A stretch of DNA of 34,184 bases from Penaeus vannamei (taxonomy: Eukaryota > Arthropoda > Malacostraca > Decapoda > Penaeidae). Location: positions 36,085,447 to 36,119,630 of the forward strand of contig NC_091564.1 in the NCBI RefSeq assembly GCF_042767895.1, written 5' to 3'. Below the pieces are notes generated by a model. The model saw nothing but the letters and a program-made list of their open reading frames with translations. It was not told the DNA's origin and made no database searches. A program made the translations under genes and the position numbers. Below, piece after piece: positions 29,199 through 34,184 of the stretch (positions within the stretch are counted from its first letter, which is position 1; each line of letters opens with the position of its first letter).

Positions 29199-29223
29199 CG
29201 ACCTTTGACCTCGGGCCAGGTCA
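29199..29223. promoter_or_regulatory. DR1-like site overlapping a perfect ER6
   Basis: CGACCTTTGACCT (29199-29211) is a DR1 with one mismatch. It shares its second half-site with TGACCT-CGGGCC-AGGTCA (29206-29223), a perfect ER6. It lies in a short unique island (29090-29260) with no identified gene. Confidence 0.3.
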
Positions 29224-29254
29224 CGAAACTGCGAATTGCGGTTTGTCTGGCCGT

Positions 29255-29261
<7 letters not shown>

Positions 29262-29289
<28 letters not shown>

Positions 29290-29505
29290 GAGGGAGGGGG
29301 GGGGAGTGTGGAAGGGAGGGGGAGAGAGTGGGAGGGAGGGAGAGAGAGTGGGAGGGAGGGAGAGAGAGTGGGGGAAGAGTGGGGAGGGAGGGAGAGAGAG
29401 AGAGAGTGGGGGGGAAGAGTGGGGAGGGGAGGGGGGGAGAGAGAGAGAGTGGGAGGGAGGGGGGGAGAGAGTGGTAGGGAGGGGGGAGTGTGTGGGGAGG
29501 GAGGA
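29262..29505. repeat. GA/GGGAGA-rich tract
   Basis: (GA)n at 29262-29286, then GGGAGGGAGAGAGAGTGGGA units. (GT)n follows at about 29515-29536. Confidence 0.92.
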
Positions 29506-29536
29506 AGCGAGCGAGTGTGTGTGTGTGTGTGTGTGT

Positions 29537-29759
29537 ATTTTATCTTGCCCTTGACCTTCGAAAGAATTGGATTTTCTTGCTTTCATTTTGTATTTTTATC
29601 TTATCTGCGGAGTGACCCCGAGATATGGGCGTAACCCTACCGCCCGCCCACCCATCCTTCCCTCCCCCCCTTCCCCCTCCCATGTTCCCTCGCTCTCGTT
29701 TTCCTTTTTTTTTAAAGAATGGATATGGGTATTACTACTTGTTTACCTATTTTTTCTGT
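29537..29759. other. Unique stretch, no gene
   Basis: Unique sequence with a C-rich patch (29640-29685). A plus frame is open, but its composition is ordinary and it runs straight into the next repeat. Confidence 0.45.
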
Positions 29760-30010
29760 ACATTAATTCATTCTCTCTCTCTTTCACCGTCTCCCTCTCT
29801 CTCCTACCCTTCCTTCTTTCTTCCTTCTCCCTCTCTCCGTCCCTCTCCATTGCCCTCTCTCCTCTCCATTGCCCTGCCCTCTCTCTCTCCTCTCCATTGC
29901 CCTCTCTCTCTCCCTCCCTCCCTCCACTTCCCTCTCTCTCTCTCTCTTTCCATATCGCTCTCTCTCTCTCTCTCTTTCCATATCCCTCTCTCTCTCTCTC
30001 CCTTTCCATA

Positions 30011-30088
<78 letters not shown>

Positions 30089-30140
30089 CATCTCTCTCCC
30101 TCTCTCTCCCTCTCTCTCCCTCTCTCCCTCTCTCCCTCTC
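29760..30140. repeat. CT-rich tract with (CT)n core
   Basis: CCATTGCCCTCTCTC and TTTCCATATCCCTCTCTC units flank an uninterrupted (CT)n from about 30014 to 30087. Confidence 0.94.
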
Positions 30141-30474
30141 AATGCCCCCCTTCCTCCCGCTTACATTTCCACTGCCGATTTCCACGACCCGAACATAAGA
30201 CGCCTTGGCTCGGTTGATAATCATTTCTCTAACTCCTTTTCGAGGCATTGCGATAAGGAGAGATAAAAAGGAAGCGTTATCACGTGTCCTTTGTGATGAT
30301 AGGGTTCTTTGTGTTTTGTCTCTCTTTAGTGTGTTTGTTTGCGTCGTTAGTGTGTTTGTTTATCCGTTCGACTTTCGAGGCGGGAATCGTCGTCTTGTAA
30401 GGAGTCGTGTCAGGTCAGTTACGAGAGGTTGACATGAAGGAAGGCGGATTTTGTTTAGCCGAAGTATTTGGCAG
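30141..30474. other. Unique stretch between CT and TG arrays
   Basis: About 330 balanced bases. No coding-like frame with splice context was found, and only a single AGGTCA at 30412. Confidence 0.45.
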
Positions 30475-30664
30475 TGCGTGTGTGCTGTGTGTGTGTGTGG
30501 GGGGGGGGCGTGCGTGTGTGTGTTGTGTTGTGTTGTGTTGTGTTGTGTTGTGTTGTGTTGTGTTGTGTGTGTGTGTGCGTGTGTGTGCGTGTGTGTGCGT
30601 GTGTGTGTGGGGAGGGGGGTGTTGTGTGTGTGTGCGTGTGTGTATTGTGTGTGTGCGTGTGTGT

Positions 30665-30738
<74 letters not shown>

Positions 30739-30800
30739 GTGTGTGTGTGTTGTGTACATATATGTATGTATGTATGTTTCTGTGTATTATGCATATGTAT
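30475..30800. repeat. TG-rich array with (TGTTG)n
   Basis: (TGTTG)n at 30520-30567, TGTGTGCGTG units, then an uninterrupted (TG)n at about 30668-30737. The Cys/Val and His/Thr frames are artefacts. Confidence 0.93.
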
Positions 30801-31079
30801 GTGTAATATATATGTATAGTGTGTATGAATGTATCTTTGAATTTATTAAATAGTATATGATATGTGCAGCAGACGGTATACTATCATCAATGTGCACACA
30901 ATTAAATATTCACAAGTGTCCCCTCGTGCACCCACTCCCCCTAGTCAAAAATAATATCAAACGCCCCCCCCCAAAATAAAAATGTTTGTCCGAAAAAAAT
31001 ATTTCAAGATTTACTATCGACGCTTTTGAATCATTTAAATTTGCATTGAAGTATTGAGGTATTCTAATACACCATTTTC
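30801..31079. other. AT-rich unique stretch
   Basis: AT-rich, with a short C run at 30964-30972. Nothing recognisable. Confidence 0.45.
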
Positions 31080-31510
31080 TAATAATAATGATAGTAAAAT
31101 ATAGTAAATCATGATGATAGCAAATCGTGATGATAGTAGATAATGATGATGGCAAATGATAATGATAGCAGTAATAGTAATGATGATGATAATGAATAAG
31201 ATGAGGAGGAGGAGGAGAATGATGATGATAATGAGGAGAAAAATAATGAGAAAAATAATAAAAATGAGGATAATGATGATAATGATAATAAAAATGAGGA
31301 AGAGAAAGATGGAGAAAAATGATAATAGTGAGGAGAATAATAATGAGGAGGAGAATGTGATGATAATAATAATAATATGGTAATAATGATATGGCGATAA
31401 TAATAATGATACGAGAATAATAATAATAATAATGATAGGATCATATAATAACAATAATAGGAGGAAGAGGAGGATAGGTGGATGATGATGATGATAATAA
31501 ATATATGATA
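31080..31510. repeat. GAT/AAT triplet-rich region
   Basis: Degenerate GATGATGATAATAA and AATAATGAGGAGGA sequence. The Ile/Ser/Tyr-rich and Met/Lys/Arg-rich frames follow from the triplets. Confidence 0.82.
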
Positions 31511-32560
31511 ATAATAAATATATTCTTCATCAACACTAATCACTTTTGTAATCAGAATGAATTTAATAACGATGAAGGTAATATTATATGATTAACGACG
31601 TTGATTAGTATAACTGAATTTTTAAATACACTTAAAAAATCACTACGTTTTTATTGCAATTATTGATTATTGGAAATAAATATATTTTCTATATCGTTGT
31701 TATTGTTTTTCGAAAGATTATCATGTCCAGGCTTGGAATTTAATATTGATAAGGATATTGATTAGTTTATTTGGTATTTGAAATATTTAAATAGTTTATA
31801 TATGCTTTTTATTTTTTTCATAATTAGTGATGAGGATGTAGGCAATGTTAGACATTTTTATCATACAAATTTTATTGATGGTGTTATTTTCCGGATTTTA
31901 GTTTTATATCACTGTTTTATTATTGGTAGTTATTATTGTTATTATTGATAGTTGTTATTGTTGTTGTTATAATTATCATTATCATCTTACTATCACTTTT
32001 ATTATCATCACTATCATTACTGTTAGTATTATTGACGTTATTTTTTAACTGTTGTTATTTCTGTAATTAAAATTATTCTACTCATAATTTGCATCAGCTC
32101 GCTATTATTTTTCTTAAATGGTAGTAACAATAATAATTATGACCGCAAAATTTTAAAAAACAATACTTATAATAATGATGTTAGAGATTGTTTTAATGAT
32201 GTATTTTGTGTTGTGTACAAATGGTATGGTTACAGTATATTCATGATCACGAATTTATTACATATTTCCATGTTCAGTATTTATAGTATTTCTTTCTTTT
32301 CTCTCAAAACAGTTATGATAGCAAAGAGAATGTGTTTTTTTTTCAAAATCATAATTCATTGAAAAATTTCATTTATGCATTTATTTTCACTTAAATCAAA
32401 TACATATTCTATAGACGTTATTGCATATCGGAATGTGTAAATATATATACGTATATTATTTTTATCTACTCACCATTATATATTATATTATCTATCAGTT
32501 AAAATATATCAGTATATATATTTTTTCATCCACTTACCATCAAATATTTACATTTTTCAC
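31511..32560. other. AT-rich non-coding stretch
   Basis: About 1 kb of AT-rich sequence with a TTATTATTG patch (31915-32060) and short TATA runs. Frames are short and uninformative. Confidence 0.55.
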
Positions 32561-33930
32561 CATTTCTGCGAAGGCAATATTTACGAGCACCCTAACGACG
32601 CTACCAAATACTAGGGATGTCCGACCAACCGCCACTTGGAATGTGATATTGAACACTGTCCCTTTCGATAATTAAAAAGCGCCAGTCTCCGCACGACCTC
32701 TAACTACCTGTACGAGACCCTCTAACTGTGCGGTAGTTACTTGTCGATTCACGAGGCCAAGTGTGGTAATGGGGCTAGGATAAGGGAGGAAAAGCACGAA
32801 ACAGGATGCACAGAATCCGAGGATATTTTAGGTATACACCGCACGGGCAGCGGAGGGAGGAGAGGGCAAGGAGAGAGGCTGGCTGGCGGGGTTCAGTAGG
32901 CCTAACGCGGGAGACCGCTGAGGAATTTATTTAAAATCGTGCGCTTACGCTCTCTCCACCCGGTCGGTAGGGGGCCAGATCGCTCGGGGTTGTGCGTCTC
33001 TGCATGGGCCCACTGTTGCTGGGATCTGTGCTTGTGGGAGCAGTGTTAAAAAAAATATGATGTGACTGAGCGGAAATGTTTGGCACTTCTCTTGGATCGA
33101 GTTCGGAGCTGGGAGATGCCAGGCAGGGTTTTTGTCATTTTTCCTTCGGGGGTGAGGCGCGCAAGCGACCGGGATGACACGGTATGACTGAGGCTGATTT
33201 TCGACCGAGTCACACGTGGAGCCAAATTTGGGGAATATACCGCCGTTTTGTCAAATTCTGCGCCTTGCCATTAATAAATGCCGTCCGACAACCGCGCTAA
33301 GTGTTGCCATACGCATAGTCTTTATCGGTGCTACATCAACATGCGCACTTGTAGGAACGCCCTACGCCGCTAGTTGTTCTTGCAAAAGTTTTGCTTTTTA
33401 GAGACTCATTGGGACAAAAGAGGTTCTTTGCCTTATAAGACTAGGTCGCTTCCCTCCGAACCGCAGTTTCTCATGCGACGCAGCCCCTTTCGAACCGCTA
33501 GAAATACCAGGGGAAGCGAGTATTTTCGAGGGACGCGCTCGCCGATCCCTTAGCAGGCAGGCTGCTTTAGGCCATCAGGTTCGTACTGTTCTGTGGGGCT
33601 TCCAACCGTCAGCATCTCGGCCGCAGCAGCATCCACCGGGAGATGTGGGAGATGGATAGAGGCTGGACGGGGTAGAATATTTGATCCGGAGTTCAAAGAG
33701 ATTAGGTTGCTAATTAAGACGACTTGTGCTGCAGATATTTCGCTTCGATTGAATAAAATTTGGCTGCTAGCCTCGACCGAATCTGTTGAGAAATTAAAGA
33801 CATTTCCGTTTACCTTCCTGTGTGTTTATGATCTTGTAGTTGTAATATTCCTGTTATTTCCGATGGATGTATATATGACATGACAAAACCAGATTTTCAA
33901 GGGTATTCCATATATGTATATATATAAATA
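32561..33930. other. GC-richer unique island, no resolved gene
   Basis: About 1.4 kb of non-repetitive sequence, CpG-rich around 32840-33010 and 33120-33600. Plus frames at 33216-33401 and 33593-33883 and a minus frame at about 32690-32560 (with FNITFQVAVGRTSLVFGSVV) are open but lack clear codon bias or splice pairs. TTGCAAAAGTTTTGC (33380-33395) can form a small hairpin. It may contain a promoter, untranslated exon or gene edge. I cannot support a specific feature. Confidence 0.4.
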
Positions 33931-33934
33931 AACA

Positions 33935-33952
33935 CACCCACACACACACATG

Positions 33953-34017
<65 letters not shown>

Positions 34018-34184
34018 TATTTATTTATTTTTATTTATATATGTATATTTATTTATATTTATGTATGTATATTTATTTATATTTATGTATGTATATTTAT
34101 TTATAATTATGTATGTATATTTATTTATAATTATGTATGTATATTTATTTATATTTATATATGTATATTTACTTATATTTATAT
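33935..34184. repeat. (CA)n(TA)n then 24-bp AT minisatellite
   Basis: CACACACACA, then TA repeats (33955-34003), then about six copies of TATGTATATTTATTTATA plus ATTTATG-type sequence to the end of the window. Confidence 0.93.

Noticed and set aside
32560..32690. Minus frame with FNITFQVAVGRTSLVFGSVV
   Set aside because: Only about 43 codons between stops, no start codon and no splice pair.
24592..33395. Shared CTTGCAAAAGTTTT at about 24591 and 33381
   Set aside because: Fourteen shared bases are within chance expectation for a window this long.
33593..33883. 96-codon plus frame in the last unique island
   Set aside because: No codon bias or recognisable motif, and open frames of this length are expected by chance.

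Overview
This window looks like animal nuclear DNA, most plausibly from a decapod crustacean such as a penaeid shrimp. That is inferred from its make-up: most of the 34 kb is microsatellite and minisatellite DNA (CT/GA, CA/TG, TA, ATT/ATC and many 11-36 bp tandem units), with short AT-rich unique islands between. Penaeid genomes are known for exceptionally high simple-repeat content. There is no long conserved open reading frame, no operon-like packing, no rRNA, no convincing tRNA, no CRISPR array and no recognisable transposase or reverse transcriptase. Nearly all long open frames are translations of repeats (Pro/Leu/Ser, Gly/Arg/Glu, His/Thr or Cys/Val runs) and are not called as genes.

Layout. 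From 1 to about 10.6 kb there are mainly polypyrimidine and polypurine tracts and minisatellites, with a 500-N assembly gap at 8685-9184. The best gene evidence is at about 10.6-12.7 kb on the minus strand. Several adjacent GC-rich segments there have coding-like codon use, consensus splice sites and compatible phase. They are broken by at least one frame change, next to a run of six A, so this is either a real multi-exon gene with assembly indels or a decaying gene. Its family is not recognised. From 12.7 to 15.2 kb is mostly non-coding, including a cluster of five TGTTTAC sites. From 15.7 to 16.8 kb is a spectacular composite repeat: a 162-bp strictly alternating purine-pyrimidine tract, a 17-bp unit in 23 copies, and a CA-TA-TG palindromic tract.

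At 17.34-17.92 kb there is a diverged long inverted repeat (arms about 130 bp) with a second hairpin nested inside, probably a non-autonomous foldback or MITE-like element. From 18 to 20.8 kb is AT-rich with triplet repeats. A short plus-strand exon with good splice signals lies at 20810-20879, and a weaker candidate acceptor and exon begins at 24231. The rest is polypurine/polypyrimidine and CA/TA arrays, ending in an AT-rich island (32.1-33.9 kb) and a 24-bp AT minisatellite.

On a hidden system: I see no evidence for a new enzymatic or defence system. The signals worth a second look are the minus-strand gene remnant, the inverted-repeat element, the Z-DNA-prone composite array, and several closely paired AGGTCA hormone-receptor half-sites in DR1, DR4 and ER6 arrangements.
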